Shown piece by piece: positions 45,285 to 55,369 of a DNA stretch of 57,286 nt. Under the pieces are notes generated by a model. That model was not told the DNA's origin. It saw nothing but the letters and a program-made list of their open reading frames with translations, and made no database searches. The stretch lies in contig NZ_LWSK01000026.1 in assembly GCF_001642955.1 (NCBI RefSeq), positions 1 through 57,286 on the forward strand, read 5' to 3'. Made by a program: the position numbers and the translations under genes. The DNA comes from Rubripirellula obstinata (GTDB taxonomy: Bacteria > Planctomycetota > Planctomycetia > Pirellulales > Pirellulaceae). The first letter of the stretch is position 1. Every line of letters starts with the position of its first letter.

Positions 45285-47597
45285 CTAGCTGCGATCCGTG
45301 ATCGCAATCAAGCAGGGCAACACCGTTAAGTTGACGATCGCACCCACGACCAGTGTCATCGCGACCAGGATTCCGAAGGTTGACGTTGGCACGAACTCGC
45401 TGGTCGCCAATCCTCCGAATCCGATGACCAGTGCGATCGTTGCCAGTACGATGGCGGCACCGACGTTGCCGGCTGCATGCACGGCGGACGAACTTGCGTC
45501 ATGGCCGCGGCCTCGTTTGCGTCGATACGAGGTCAGGAAGTGGACGCTTCCGTCGATCGACAAACCGATCGAAACCGCTGCGATCATTGCCGATCCCATG
45601 TTGATCTTGCCGCCCATCCATCCCAGTCCAGCGATCACCAACAGTGCGGGCAACAAGTTGATCACCAACGCAATCGACGCTCGCAGGACCGATCTTCCCG
45701 ACACCAACAACAGCAACCAGACCAACAGTGACGATGCGGCAAAGCATCGCCAACCATCGCGAATCAATTGGTCGATCAAGCGTGCCATCAAGACGTAGTA
45801 GCCGGTCACTTCGGCCGACTTCCCAATCTCGGTGCTTGCGATCACCGAACGCACTTCTTGCATCAAGGCAATCTTCTGCGTTGAACTGATGTCTTCTTCA
45901 CTGCGAAGCATTAAACGCAGCTTACGTGATCCGGCTTCACCACTTTGCTGCGAATCCGCAGGACCGCTCATCAATGCGTTGTAGAAAACTGGAACGATCG
46001 CTTGCATTCCACCGAGTCGAACTCGCGACGAAACCAACCGCATTAAACCTGACCGAGCGACGACCGCATCGGCATCGGCCAGGCTGATGACCTTGGTTAG
46101 ACGGATGCCATCGAGGTCAATCTGACGAAGCTTCTTTTCCAGCGATCGAACCTGTTTCAAATACGACGACGAAACCACTGGCGGAGCATCAATGATGACG
46201 TCCCAGACGCCAGCGCCACCGAACTCCTCCTCCACGCGACTGTAAGCCGACACGATATCGCTGTCGCTGCGAAAGTTGTTCAAGAAACTCGTCTCGGTTT
46301 GCGTTCGTCCGATCCCGCCTGCAACGACCATCACCGCCAAAATGATGGCAACGATCATCAATCGAGGATTCCGCACTGAAACACTTGCGATTGCCAAAAT
46401 CGAATGACGCAATTTGGTTTGCAGCGGTTCCAGCACGCTGCCACGCACGCCATCGATCCAACGCGCGGGCACAGAAGACGCAAACCATCGCGGATTGCCA
46501 ATCGCCATCATCGCGGGCGACCACAGCGCGAGTCCCACCAGCGTGGACAGCGACGCAATCGCAATCATCCAACCAAATTGCTGCACCGGCAAAATGCGGG
46601 AAACAGAAAGAGCGGCAAAGCCAGCGGCATCGGTTAAACAGGTCCACAGAATCGGCATCGCCAACAACGAAACCGCGACCATCGTCGCGCGAGCAGGCGA
46701 ATCTCGTCGCCGGCGAATGATTCGATATCGGACGCCCAAATGCAACACTGACGTGACAGTGATCACGGTCACGATCGCCGTTAGGATGGTGGACACCAAT
46801 GACAATTCCATGCCAAAGGTCTGCATCAGTGCCTTGGTCACGGTCACTGACCAAGCAATCACGATGACGGACAGCAGAACGAAACGCAGGTCCAGCAGAG
46901 AGAACAGGACGACGAGCGACAACAGGATCACGGTCAGCGTCGCCAGCCATTTTCCGTCTCGCTCAATCAAGTCGAACGCTTCCTCGACCAAGACCGGCTC
47001 ACCGACCAAGACAAAGTCTTGCATCGGAGAATCCGTATCTGCATTCATTTCGCGAGTGACTTCCCGCATGCCCGCAACCGCCATTTCGACTTTCGCCGGA
47101 TCCAACATCGCGACGACTGCGCCGTGTTGGTGATCGGGCGAATGGGTGTAGCCGACAAACATCTGGTCGAACCCTCGTGCAACACTCTCGCGTCGATTGA
47201 TCAGCGGCGGACCGCCAGCCAAAAACGATCCGGGCTTAACCTTCTTGACCAAGTCGTTCAAAATTGACGGAGAGATGACGCCGTCGATTCCAGGTATCTT
47301 GGCGACCGCTTGCGTTACCTTTTCGTTGCGAGCGATCCCTTCGGCTGACCAAAGTTCAGCGTCGTGGTACACCAGCATCGCGACGGCATTGCCACCGAAG
47401 TCGTCTTGCAATGACTGATAGGATCGCAAGTCCTGGTCGTCGGGATCGAACATGGACGTGATCGTTCGATCAAACTGCAATTGGCTGGCGATGGGCCAAG
47501 CGACGAAGAAGCACGCGATGGCGACAACGACACTGACAATAGAGCCCCATCTTTGTGGAGGACGTTCGTCGCCTGTGGAATCAATATCGTCTAACAT
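45285..47597 (-). CDS. MMPL/RND-type exporter
   Basis: This 770-residue membrane protein has the internal-repeat layout of MMPL/SSD transporters. There is one helix at 22-41, a periplasmic loop region, a five-helix block (about 220-400, LTVILLSLVVLFSLLDLRFV, HLGVRYRIIRRRRDSPARAT), a second helix near 410-430, a second loop and a second block (about 610-765) containing GSAMIAAVSIGLSIDGSVHF. The conserved SIGLSIDGSVH stretch is the functional transmembrane motif of the family. It probably exports lipids or hydrophobic molecules; the substrate is unknown. The ATG shares two bases with the ATG of the divergent glycosyltransferase (CATG). Confidence 0.88.
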   Translation of the reverse strand: MLDDIDSTGDERPPQRWGSIVSVVVAIACFFVAWPIASQLQFDRTITSMFDPDDQDLRSYQSLQDDFGGNAVAMLVYHDAELWSAEGIARNEKVTQAVAKIPGIDGVISPSILNDLVKKVKPGSFLAGGPPLINRRESVARGFDQMFVGYTHSPDHQHGAVVAMLDPAKVEMAVAGMREVTREMNADTDSPMQDFVLVGEPVLVEEAFDLIERDGKWLATLTVILLSLVVLFSLLDLRFVLLSVIVIAWSVTVTKALMQTFGMELSLVSTILTAIVTVITVTSVLHLGVRYRIIRRRRDSPARATMVAVSLLAMPILWTCLTDAAGFAALSVSRILPVQQFGWMIAIASLSTLVGLALWSPAMMAIGNPRWFASSVPARWIDGVRGSVLEPLQTKLRHSILAIASVSVRNPRLMIVAIILAVMVVAGGIGRTQTETSFLNNFRSDSDIVSAYSRVEEEFGGAGVWDVIIDAPPVVSSSYLKQVRSLEKKLRQIDLDGIRLTKVISLADADAVVARSGLMRLVSSRVRLGGMQAIVPVFYNALMSGPADSQQSGEAGSRKLRLMLRSEEDISSTQKIALMQEVRSVIASTEIGKSAEVTGYYVLMARLIDQLIRDGWRCFAASSLLVWLLLLVSGRSVLRASIALVINLLPALLVIAGLGWMGGKINMGSAMIAAVSIGLSIDGSVHFLTSYRRKRGRGHDASSSAVHAAGNVGAAIVLATIALVIGFGGLATSEFVPTSTFGILVAMTLVVGAIVNLTVLPCLIAITDRS

Positions 47598-48990
47598 GGT
47601 GAAACTTCAAACAGCGATGAGATCAAGCGTGACATCAGTCCTAAAACCACTCAGCCGATTTTCCGGCCATCGACTTGGGATCGCGGTATTTTTAGTCGCA
47701 GTGGTTTTTCGCGGAGCGGTGGGTTGGGTCTTTGTTGACAATTTTGATGCCGATCCAGACGCCTACGCCGCAATTGCCAATTCAATCGAGCGAACAGGAG
47801 TGTATGGACTGACCGACGATCAGGGAATCGCGCGTCCGACGGCGTTCCGGCCGCCGCTGTATCCGTGGATCCTGGCGGTATTATCGATCAGTGACCAGGA
47901 TCATCGAATTGAGATCCTTGTGCTGCATGCGATGCTGGGTGGTTGGACAGTTTTGGCGACGTTCTTAATTGCGATGCGATACACGTCGTCGCGATGGTCG
48001 TTTCTGGCGGCGGGATTGGTCTTGTTGGACCCAATCTTGTTGATGCAGTCAACGTTGGTGATGACGGAAACGTTGGCGACAGCACTGGCGGCGACCGTGT
48101 TGTGGTGGTGCAGTGTGATGACATCGCATTCTCGTAGGCCGGAACGAGCGCAGCGAAGTTCCGGCAATCCGATGCTTCTACGATGCAATTGCCGGAACTT
48201 CGCTGCGCTTGTTCCGGCCTACTCTGTTCCGGCCTACTCTGTGCTTGGCATCTTGCTTGCGCTCAGCTATCTGTGTCGGCCAACGTTTTTGGTCTGGGCG
48301 GTGCTGCTGTTGTTTGCACTGGCCGGCGTCTCCGCTTGGCGACAGCGATGGGTAAACATGCTGCAACCCGCGATCGCTCTCTTGATCGTCGCCGCGGGCG
48401 TTGGTGCTTGGACAGCTAGAAACTGGACAGTCATCGGGCACCCGGTTTGGGCGACCACTCATGGCGGGTACACGCTGCTGCTCGGGAACAACCCGATGTT
48501 TTATCAGCACTTGCGAACGTCACGCCCAGGAGAAGCTTGGGACGCAGAACCGTTCTTAGAAGACTACAAAAATCGGCTTCAAGAGCATCCAGAAATCGTT
48601 GACGAACACAGTGACGATCGTTGGGCCTACGAAAAAGCAAAAGCCACGATCGTCAGCCAACCACAAGTGTTCGCCTATTCCAGTCTCGTCCGTCTGGCCC
48701 GCCTCTGGTCACCGATGCCACATCAGGTCCAAGGTCGCTCGGCGTCAATGAACCTCGCCGTCGGTATTTTCTACACCTGCGTGTTTTTGACCTCGCTAAT
48801 TGGCCTATTCAAACAACGCCATCGCCTGCTCGAACCATTCATGCTAGCTGGTTTGACGCTAGCGATCACACTGTCCGTCGTTCACAGCGTCTACTGGAGC
48901 AACATGCGAATGCGAGCCCCACTGACCCCCGCACTAGCGGTCCTGGTTGCGGCAGGATGCTGCCGCAACGTCAAAGTGAACACTGATTGA
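47596..48990 (+). CDS. GT-C/GT39-like membrane glycosyltransferase
   Basis: This 464-residue polytopic protein resembles the dolichyl/polyprenyl-phosphate-sugar transferase group. An acidic first outside loop VDNFDADPDAYAAIANSIE follows helix 1, then TAFRPPLYPWILAVL, a classic GT39 block, and multiple hydrophobic helices. It probably transfers a sugar from a lipid carrier to an acceptor at the envelope. The frame extends upstream to 47452, but ATG 47596 is preferred because upstream codons run antisense through the exporter gene; ATG 47617 is also possible. Residues of about 177-215 come from a palindromic repeat inserted in frame (48134-48240), in a loop between membrane helices. Confidence 0.8.
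   Translation: MVKLQTAMRSSVTSVLKPLSRFSGHRLGIAVFLVAVVFRGAVGWVFVDNFDADPDAYAAIANSIERTGVYGLTDDQGIARPTAFRPPLYPWILAVLSISDQDHRIEILVLHAMLGGWTVLATFLIAMRYTSSRWSFLAAGLVLLDPILLMQSTLVMTETLATALAATVLWWCSVMTSHSRRPERAQRSSGNPMLLRCNCRNFAALVPAYSVPAYSVLGILLALSYLCRPTFLVWAVLLLFALAGVSAWRQRWVNMLQPAIALLIVAAGVGAWTARNWTVIGHPVWATTHGGYTLLLGNNPMFYQHLRTSRPGEAWDAEPFLEDYKNRLQEHPEIVDEHSDDRWAYEKAKATIVSQPQVFAYSSLVRLARLWSPMPHQVQGRSASMNLAVGIFYTCVFLTSLIGLFKQRHRLLEPFMLAGLTLAITLSVVHSVYWSNMRMRAPLTPALAVLVAAGCCRNVKVNTD
48134..48240. repeat. In-frame palindromic element inside the glycosyltransferase gene
   Basis: The 34-bp arms at 48134-48167 and 48189-48222 (gtaggccggaacgagcgcag... and its inverse) match at 33 of 34 positions around a 21-bp loop. 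A 15-bp direct repeat gttccggcctactct (48211-48225 and 48226-48240) follows. All of it is read through without a stop and adds about 36 residues. Confidence 0.92.
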
Positions 48991-49010
48991 CGGTGTACGG
49001 TTTTTGTTTT

Positions 49011-49277
49011 CTAGCCACAAAGGGCACAGAGGACACAAAGAAACAGAGAGCCACAAGAACCACCGCGAGTGCAAACCTTTGTGTTCTCTGTGCCCTTTGT
49101 GGCTAAAAAACCTCAAGTACAAAAGTTTCTGACCAAAGATTGATTTCGTTCACCGATGCCCATCATTGCTAGCCACAAAGGGCACAGAGGACACAAAGAA
49201 ACAGAGAGCCACAAGAACCGCCCCGAGTGCAAACCTTTGTGTTCTCTGTGCCCTTTGTGGCTAGAAAACCTCAAGTA
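49011..49277. repeat. Twin 109-bp palindromic repeats
   Basis: Units 49011-49119 and 49169-49277 are near-identical direct copies 158 bp apart. Each begins ctagccacaaagggcacaga and ends with the inverse of this sequence plus aacctcaagta. Each unit can fold into a long hairpin (gccacaaagggcacagag with ctctgtgccctttgtggc). They fill the gap after the glycosyltransferase gene. Confidence 0.93.
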
Positions 49278-49383
49278 AAGAAACATATCCCCAGTTTGCT
49301 GGCCGGCCGGAGGCATTTGTGGTTCGGAAGTGGGGATTCGTGGTTCGGGCTGTTGGCGGCTTATCGGTGGGGCGAATCAGGGG

Positions 49384-49389
49384 TATAAT
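49384..49389 (+). promoter_or_regulatory. Candidate -10 element (TATAAT)
   Basis: A perfect TATAAT lies 58 bp before the ATG at 49448. The hexamer 17 bp upstream (TTATCG, 49361-49366) is a poor -35. It would drive the unknown gene and probably mfd. It also argues against starting that gene at the ATG at 49388, which overlaps the hexamer. Confidence 0.4.
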
Positions 49390-49447
49390 GCACGTCGGTA
49401 CTGAAAAAACACGCCAAAACGTCACCCCCCAATACGAAGGGAAATCC

Positions 49448-49867
49448 ATGTCGGTTGGAGAAGGTCTAGAAAACATTGAAATCAACGCAACGCCTGAAGA
49501 TCTCGACGAGGACGGATTTGTGTCCTTGTGGAACATCGCCTCCACCACCGTCGAGGGCGATCAAGAGAAAACGCGGGCACTAGCGTCCGCGTTTCTGGGC
49601 TTTCTTTGCAAAAAAGAATGCGACTTCGTTGTCGTCAGCACTTCGGGTGCCGAATACTTGGACCAATGGTTCGAGAAGGACAACAAAATTCTGTACGCCT
49701 GGAAGCCCGACAGCGAGATGGTGGACGTCGTCGCTCAACACGCCGAGGTTCCGTTCATCGCGTTCAAATCGTTCATGGAAAACCAGAAGTTCAAATCGAC
49801 TGCGAACTACAGCCCGCGACGAATCGACCGCGTGGAATGGTTCGAGAACAAATGGAACGTAGGTTAA
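49448..49867 (+). CDS. Unknown 139-residue protein before mfd
   Basis: I do not recognise this gene. The start is placed at ATG 49448, with an AAGGGAA ribosome-binding site a few bases upstream. The product is soluble, acidic and globular-looking: FVSLWNIASTTVEGDQEKTR, ASAFLGFLCKKECDFVVVST, then SGAEYLDQWFEKDNKILYAW and a Trp-containing C terminus (RVEWFENKWNVG). It has no signal peptide or membrane helix. mfd starts 9 bp after its stop, so the two are probably one operon, which hints at a link to transcription or repair without proving it. Confidence 0.7.
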   Translation: MSVGEGLENIEINATPEDLDEDGFVSLWNIASTTVEGDQEKTRALASAFLGFLCKKECDFVVVSTSGAEYLDQWFEKDNKILYAWKPDSEMVDVVAQHAEVPFIAFKSFMENQKFKSTANYSPRRIDRVEWFENKWNVG

Positions 49868-49876
49868 TCCAGTCCT

Positions 49877-52800
49877 TTGGTTGCCTCGGCTACTGCTAAC
49901 GCCAGCAAACTAGCCGACCTGGCTCGTCTGTGTGACGAGTCGGCGGGAATCAACGCGCGGGTTGTCGCAGCAAGGCCAAAACCGGTCGCTGCGACACCGC
50001 CTGGCGACAAAAAAAATCGCCCCAAAAAAGCGACCAGCAAAGCGACCCGAAAAGCCCCCAAGCCGTTGGCGTTCAGCGGCGTTTGGGGATCACTTCGCGG
50101 AGTCTTCGCGGCCGCTCTTGCTCGCCAGCACAAGAACGTGCTGATGCTACTGCCGCAAGCCGCCGATGCCGACATTGTCGCCGGTGACGCTCAGGCGTTT
50201 GGTGTCGAAGACGCGATCTCGTTGCCACTTTCGTCAGCCGAAATCACAGCCGCAGCGATCCGCGACGACGATTACGCCGAGCGATTGCAGGTTCTGCAGC
50301 GTCTGCAAAACCGCGACAGCAACGACGACCAACCACTGCTGGTGACAGCTTTCATCGGCGGAGCATTGCAACGAGTTCCAACGCCGCAGGCCCTGGAAGA
50401 TTCGACGCGAAAGATCAGCGTCGGCGACGAGATCGATCCGGCCGACATCCGTCGCTGGTTAGCCGAAGCCGGTTTCGCTTCCACCACGGCTGTTCAACTG
50501 CCCGGCGAATTTGCGACACGCGGCGGGTTGCTGGATATTTATTCAGCCGACCAGCCGCACCCCATTCGCATCGAATGGTTCGGTGACGAAATTGAATCGA
50601 TCCGCCGCTTCGATTCAGGCAGCCAGCGCAGTATCGAATCGGTCGATCACGTCGAAATCGCTGCGGTCGGCGTCGCCACATCAACGGAAGAAGAAACCAC
50701 AACTGGCTCATCCAATGATCACCGACTCGGTTCGATCGTGGACTATTTGCCTGCTGACACTTTGGTGGTGATCGTCGATCCGCTGGAAACAGAAAAATCG
50801 GCAAGCGACTTGGTTTCTCGCACCAGTGAAAATGCAAACCTAATCACTTATGCGGAGCTTCAAAAATCGCTAGCCGAATTCCAAACGGTCACAGCGACCG
50901 CACTTGCGAGCGGCCCCAGCAAGAATATCGTCGATTTGCATTCGACTGGCGCGGATGCGTTTGCCACATCGCTGGACGAAACACGAACTCGAATCGACAC
51001 CGTCGCCGCCGGGCATCACGTCATCCTGGTTGGCGATACGCCTGCCGACGGCGAACGCTTGACTGAATTATTGCACGACACCGATGCGTCGCGCAGCGGG
51101 CGAATCCACTTGGATGTTGCTCAAATTAGCGGCGGATTTCGGCTGACCGACAACGAAGTATTGGTGCTGACCGGTGCCGAACTGTTTCACCGCAGCCCCG
51201 TTCGTCGTGGGCGCAGTCGGTCACGCGGTAAGCCGATCAATTCGCTGACGCAGTTGGAACCGGGCGATCTGGTCGTTCATTTGTCCTACGGCATCGGCCT
51301 GTATCGCGGGCTTCAGCACATTGAAAAGAACGGCCAGCATCTGGAACACCTGACGATCGAATTCGACGGCGGCAGCAAGATCTACGTTCCCGCTTCACGG
51401 ATCGGGTTGGTCCAGCGATACGTTGGTGGGACCAAAACACAGCCACGGTTGGCAAAGATCGGCGGTCAATCTTGGGACCGTCAAAAGAAGGCGGCCGAAT
51501 CGGCGGTTACCGACATGGCGGGCGAGCTGCTGGAGATGCAGGCCCAGCGAAGTGCGCTGCGCGGGATCATCTTTGATCACGACAACGAATGGCAGCGGCA
51601 ATTCGACGCCAGTTTCCCCTACATCGAAACGCCCGATCAAGTCACCGCGATTGCGGCGCTGAAAGAGGACATGGAATCCAACCAGCCGATGGATCGATTG
51701 ATTTGTGGCGATGTTGGATTCGGAAAAACCGAAGTCGCGATGCGTGCGGCTTTCAAAGCGGTTTCCAGTGGCTATCAAGTCGCGGTGCTGGTGCCGACAA
51801 CGGTGCTGGCCGAACAACACTATCACAACTTTCGTGAACGGATGGCTGAGTTTCCGGTCGAGATCGGGAAGTTGAGCCGGTTCTGCACGGCGGCCGAGCA
51901 GCGCGAAACGGTCAAGGGGCTAAAAGCCGGCCGAGTTGATATCGTGGTCGGAACGCATCGCATCGCCAGCAAGGACGTGGATTTTAGTCGCTTGGGTTTA
52001 GTCGTCGTTGATGAAGAACAACGGTTCGGCGTCGCGGTAAAGGAACGACTGAAAACGCTGCACAGCAACGTGGACGTGTTGACGTTATCGGCGACGCCCA
52101 TTCCGCGAACTCTGCACATGGCATTGGTCGGGGTGCGCGACATCAGCAACCTGGAAACGCCGCCCGCTGAACGACGCAGCGTCGAAACCAACGTCATCCG
52201 ATTCGACGAGCAAATGATCCGCATGGCGATCGTTCGCGAACTCAATCGTGGCGGACAGATTTTCTTTGTCCACAACCGCATCGCGGACATGGAACGCATT
52301 GCCAGTAAGCTGCGTGACATCGTGCCGGAAGTCCGCATTGGAATCGGGCATGGACAAATGGGCGAAGGGGAACTGGAACAGGTGATGGTCGATTTTATTG
52401 ATCACAAGTTCGACCTGCTGCTGGCGACCACGATCATCGAAAGCGGATTGGACATTCCCAACGCGAACACGATTTTCATTGACGATGGCGATCGATACGG
52501 GTTAAGCGATCTGCACCAATTGCGTGGGCGAGTCGGTCGGTACAAGCATCAAGCTTACTGCTATTTGCTGGTGGACCAGCACAAGCACCTTTCACCGGAG
52601 GCGACCAAGCGGTTGCGGGCGATCGAAGAATTCAGCCAAATGGGTGCCGGTTTCGCGATTTCGATGCGAGACCTGGAAATCCGTGGTGCTGGAAACTTGC
52701 TGGGCAGCCAGCAAAGTGGTCATATCGCGGCGATCGGCTACGAATTGTATTGTCATTTGCTGGAAGATGCCGTTCGCCAGATTCAGAACCTGCCGCCCAA

Positions 52801-53242
52801 GTTAACCGCTGACGTTGACATCGATTTGCCGGTCGAAGCGTACCTGCCTGACGGTTATGTTCCCGATTTACGTCACAAGATCGACCTGTATCGCCGATTG
52901 GCTAAGATAAACGACGCTGCGGAGATTGAAATGATTCGCGAAGAACTGCAGGATCGTTTTGGTTCGCCCCCCGATGCGGTTAACCGAATGCTGGAATTGG
53001 CTGAATTACGACTCGATGCGGCCGCGTGGTTGATTGCATCGATCACGACCAATAACCGTTTCATTGTCCTCAACTACACCAACCGCCAGCGAATCGAACA
53101 ACTCGCCAAGACATCGACGATCCCGATCCGGGTTGTCGATCACAAAAAAGCTTATATTCCGACAACCGAATACGACATGAACACTGACCAAGCCGGAACC
53201 AGTTGGTTGCAATTGGCAAGGGCAGCCCTTCATCTCGGTTGA
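49877..53242 (+). CDS. mfd: Mfd, transcription-repair coupling factor
   Basis: Mfd displaces RNA polymerase stalled at lesions and recruits UvrA. In order there are a UvrB-homology region (about 60-330; [20 protein letters not shown]), a CarD-like RNA polymerase-interaction domain (about 455-530; [19 protein letters not shown]), helicase motifs including Walker [17 protein letters not shown] (about 610) and DEEQ box [10 protein letters not shown] (about 711), [14 protein letters not shown], the GRVGR motif, and a C-terminal TRCF domain (about 990-1090). The length of 1121 residues is normal. The start is TTG at 49877, since no ATG is available before the first domain and the gene begins 9 bp after its neighbour. 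Basic/Pro-rich residues 35-60 are poorly conserved. Confidence 0.95.
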   Translation: MVASATANASKLADLARLCDESAGINARVVAARPKPVAATPPGDKKNRPKKATSKATRKAPKPLAFSGVWGSLRGVFAAALARQHKNVLMLLPQAADADIVAGDAQAFGVEDAISLPLSSAEITAAAIRDDDYAERLQVLQRLQNRDSNDDQPLLVTAFIGGALQRVPTPQALEDSTRKISVGDEIDPADIRRWLAEAGFASTTAVQLPGEFATRGGLLDIYSADQPHPIRIEWFGDEIESIRRFDSGSQRSIESVDHVEIAAVGVATSTEEETTTGSSNDHRLGSIVDYLPADTLVVIVDPLETEKSASDLVSRTSENANLITYAELQKSLAEFQTVTATALASGPSKNIVDLHSTGADAFATSLDETRTRIDTVAAGHHVILVGDTPADGERLTELLHDTDASRSGRIHLDVAQISGGFRLTDNEVLVLTGAELFHRSPVRRGRSRSRGKPINSLTQLEPGDLVVHLSYGIGLYRGLQHIEKNGQHLEHLTIEFDGGSKIYVPASRIGLVQRYVGGTKTQPRLAKIGGQSWDRQKKAAESAVTDMAGELLEMQAQRSALRGIIFDHDNEWQRQFDASFPYIETPDQVTAIAALKEDMESNQPMDRLICGDVGFGKTEVAMRAAFKAVSSGYQVAVLVPTTVLAEQHYHNFRERMAEFPVEIGKLSRFCTAAEQRETVKGLKAGRVDIVVGTHRIASKDVDFSRLGLVVVDEEQRFGVAVKERLKTLHSNVDVLTLSATPIPRTLHMALVGVRDISNLETPPAERRSVETNVIRFDEQMIRMAIVRELNRGGQIFFVHNRIADMERIASKLRDIVPEVRIGIGHGQMGEGELEQVMVDFIDHKFDLLLATTIIESGLDIPNANTIFIDDGDRYGLSDLHQLRGRVGRYKHQAYCYLLVDQHKHLSPEATKRLRAIEEFSQMGAGFAISMRDLEIRGAGNLLGSQQSGHIAAIGYELYCHLLEDAVRQIQNLPPKLTADVDIDLPVEAYLPDGYVPDLRHKIDLYRRLAKINDAAEIEMIREELQDRFGSPPDAVNRMLELAELRLDAAAWLIASITTNNRFIVLNYTNRQRIEQLAKTSTIPIRVVDHKKAYIPTTEYDMNTDQAGTSWLQLARAALHLG

Positions 53243-53294
53243 ACATCAATCGACGAATTTCAAACACTCGTTTCTAACACTCGTAGCAACGTTC

Positions 53295-54437
53295 ATGAAG
53301 ATCACTCGCAACCCCACTCGTCCCGTCTCGGTCGGCAACATCATCATTGGTGATGGTCACCCGATCGCCGTGCAGAGCATGACCGCGACGAAGACGCAAG
53401 ACATCGACGCCACCGTCGCTCAAGCCGAAGCGTACCGCGAAGCCGGTGCGGGCGTGGTTCGAATCGCGGTTGACAGCGACAAGGACGCGATAGCACTCGG
53501 CGAAATTCGCAAACAAACGACCGCCAACTTGGCCGTGGACCTGCAAGAGAATTTCAAGCTGGCCGAACTGGTCGCGCCGCACGTGGACAAGATTCGCTAC
53601 AACCCTGGCCACCTGTATCACCACCAGCGCGACAAAACGTGGCAGGAAAAAGTCCAATTCATTATCAACCAAGCCGTCGAACATGACTGTGCGATCCGCA
53701 TCGGCGTGAACTGCGGCAGCGTCGATCCGGCGAAGAAAGCGAAGTACGACAGTGAAGACGCGATCACTCCGATGCTAGAAAGCGCTTTGGAACATTGCGA
53801 GTTCGTGGACTCGCTCGACTTCCATCGCTTTATCGTTTCGCTCAAAGACAGTGATCCATCGCAGGTGGTCGAAGTCAACCGCCGCTTCGCCGAAGCCCGG
53901 CCTGACGTCCCGCTCCACTTGGGCGTCACCGAAGCCGGCATGCCACCGGACGGAATTATCAAGACGCGAATCGCTTTCGAGCAACTGATCGGTCACGGAA
54001 TCGGCGACACGGTTCGCGTTTCATTGACATTGCCCAACGATCGCAAACCGGAAGAAGTTAACGCGGGTCAGAGCATTATCGAGGACATCTATGCGGGCCG
54101 AGTTCGCAGTGTGGTCAAGTTCGACGACACCAAGTTGAACATCATCAGTTGCCCGAGTTGTTCACGAGTCGAAAACGAGGCGTTCATTGATCTGGCCCAG
54201 AGTGTCAAGGAGATGACCGAGTTTGCAAAGGATTATCAAATCACGATCGCCGTGATGGGATGCCGCGTGAACGGACCAGGCGAAACCGACGACGCCGACT
54301 TGGGCCTTTGGTGCGGCCCGGCAAAGGTGAACTTGAAAAAAGGCACCGAAACGATCGGCGCGTTCGGCTATGACGAAATTCTACCAAGGTTGAAGCTAGA
54401 ACTAAATCAGATCATCGACGAACGATCATTGGCCTGA
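53295..54437 (+). CDS. ispG: IspG (GcpE), HMBPP synthase
   Basis: IspG converts methylerythritol cyclodiphosphate to HMBPP, the penultimate step of the MEP isoprenoid pathway, using a [4Fe-4S] cluster. The TIM-barrel part starts [20 protein letters not shown] and has [22 protein letters not shown] and [10 protein letters not shown]. The C-terminal cluster domain has [12 protein letters not shown] and [11 protein letters not shown], which supply the three Cys ligands and the nearby Glu. The length of 380 residues is typical of the short bacterial form. It begins 52 bp after mfd on the same strand and may be cotranscribed. Confidence 0.97.
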   Translation: MKITRNPTRPVSVGNIIIGDGHPIAVQSMTATKTQDIDATVAQAEAYREAGAGVVRIAVDSDKDAIALGEIRKQTTANLAVDLQENFKLAELVAPHVDKIRYNPGHLYHHQRDKTWQEKVQFIINQAVEHDCAIRIGVNCGSVDPAKKAKYDSEDAITPMLESALEHCEFVDSLDFHRFIVSLKDSDPSQVVEVNRRFAEARPDVPLHLGVTEAGMPPDGIIKTRIAFEQLIGHGIGDTVRVSLTLPNDRKPEEVNAGQSIIEDIYAGRVRSVVKFDDTKLNIISCPSCSRVENEAFIDLAQSVKEMTEFAKDYQITIAVMGCRVNGPGETDDADLGLWCGPAKVNLKKGTETIGAFGYDEILPRLKLELNQIIDERSLA

Positions 54438-55345
54438 ACCCATTCACGCAGATCGCAAGACTAGCTTGCAATTTGCACCTCCACCGCGTGACGGAATAGT
54501 ACGGACGTGTTAGCGCCCAGGAGGCGGCGCTTTTCGGTTATGAACGTGCAACTTTTTTAGTCGCCTTTCGCTCCGCGAAAGCAGCGGATTCGCTACTTTC
54601 GCGGAGCGAAAGGCGACACTAATTCCCCGCTCGTTCCTTAGCCCCGGATGGGGCGTCAGCACTCTGCCATTGGCCATTGCCCACCGGTAATCAAACCAAA
54701 ACCATGATTTGCCCCGGAGGGGTAATAGAACCGAAACCTGGACACTCCTGGGCGAACAACACCAAGTGGTCGGCTCGGACCTCACGATTCGATAAGCATT
54801 CACCTAGCTCTGGAACAGTTTGATGATGGCAAACACGGATGAGTTCCTTTAGCCGCGTGGGCATCGCCCAACGCGTTGTGCTGGACACGGACGCGCGGGG
54901 CGATGCCCACGCGGTTAAACGAATTAGAAACCCTTCTCGGTGTTGGATAGTGCTCACCAAGTGAATTGATTTAGACAAAAAAATTAGAGACAAAAAAATG
55001 ACCGCGGCAAAATTTTTTTGTCTGTAATCTTTTTGTCTTTCATTCCACTGCTGAATCCAGGCGTAGCAATTTCAAACGCTAAGAAGACCTATCGTTCCAG
55101 ATGACAATGAGTCAGTTGAGTTTCATCTTCCCGGTTTGGTCACCAGAAGATTTATTGCTACACCGCCGGACGCGCGGGGCGATGCCCACGCGGTTAAACG
55201 ATTTAGAAACCCTTCACGGCGTTGCCCTCGTCCTGGCTTTGGCTCGGCCTCTGCCGCGAGCGGGAGAGGTGATATGGGTTTTTGAATTTTGTGCTTTTAG
55301 CTTATGAAACGGGGGCTGCCGTCACTGTCGCTAACCGGGAGCTAT
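54438..55345. repeat. Repeat mosaic downstream of ispG
   Basis: No gene is supported in these 908 bp. There is a perfect hairpin with 22-bp arms at 54560-54581 and 54596-54617 (cgcctttcgctccgcgaaag and its inverse). A REP-like palindrome has arms at 54848-54876 and 54891-54919 and a tail gaattagaaaccctt. An AT-rich hairpin spans 54973-55038, and a half REP unit spans 55170-55199 with its usual tail ending cacggcgtt near 55223. Short ORFs across these repeats look spurious. Confidence 0.85.
54973..55038. repeat. AT-rich agacaaaaa inverted repeat, long copy
   Basis: The 27-bp arms at 54973-54999 and 55012-55038 match at 25 positions. Each arm contains two gacaaaaa-type units separated by 6-8 bp. 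It is related to 11137-11193, and its base composition is very unlike that of the GC-rich repeats next to it. Confidence 0.85.
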
Positions 55346-55369
55346 CATTGAAAGTAGGCTCTTTCAATG
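55346..55369 (+). promoter_or_regulatory. Hairpin enclosing the start codon of the toroid gene
   Basis: cattgaaag (55346-55354) and ctttcaatg (55361-55369) form a perfect 9-bp stem with loop taggct. The right arm ends in the ATG at 55367, so the start codon and any AG-rich ribosome-binding site would be paired in the mRNA. ttgaaagtaggc recurs near 57214, so part of it may be repeat-derived. Confidence 0.5.

Noticed and set aside
47452-47595. Upstream extension of the glycosyltransferase to 47452
   Set aside because: It would overlap the exporter gene antisense for 145 bp and add a non-hydrophobic, unlikely N terminus.
49011-49277. Possible two-unit CRISPR
   Set aside because: The repeat is 109 bp and internally palindromic, with only two units and no cas genes.
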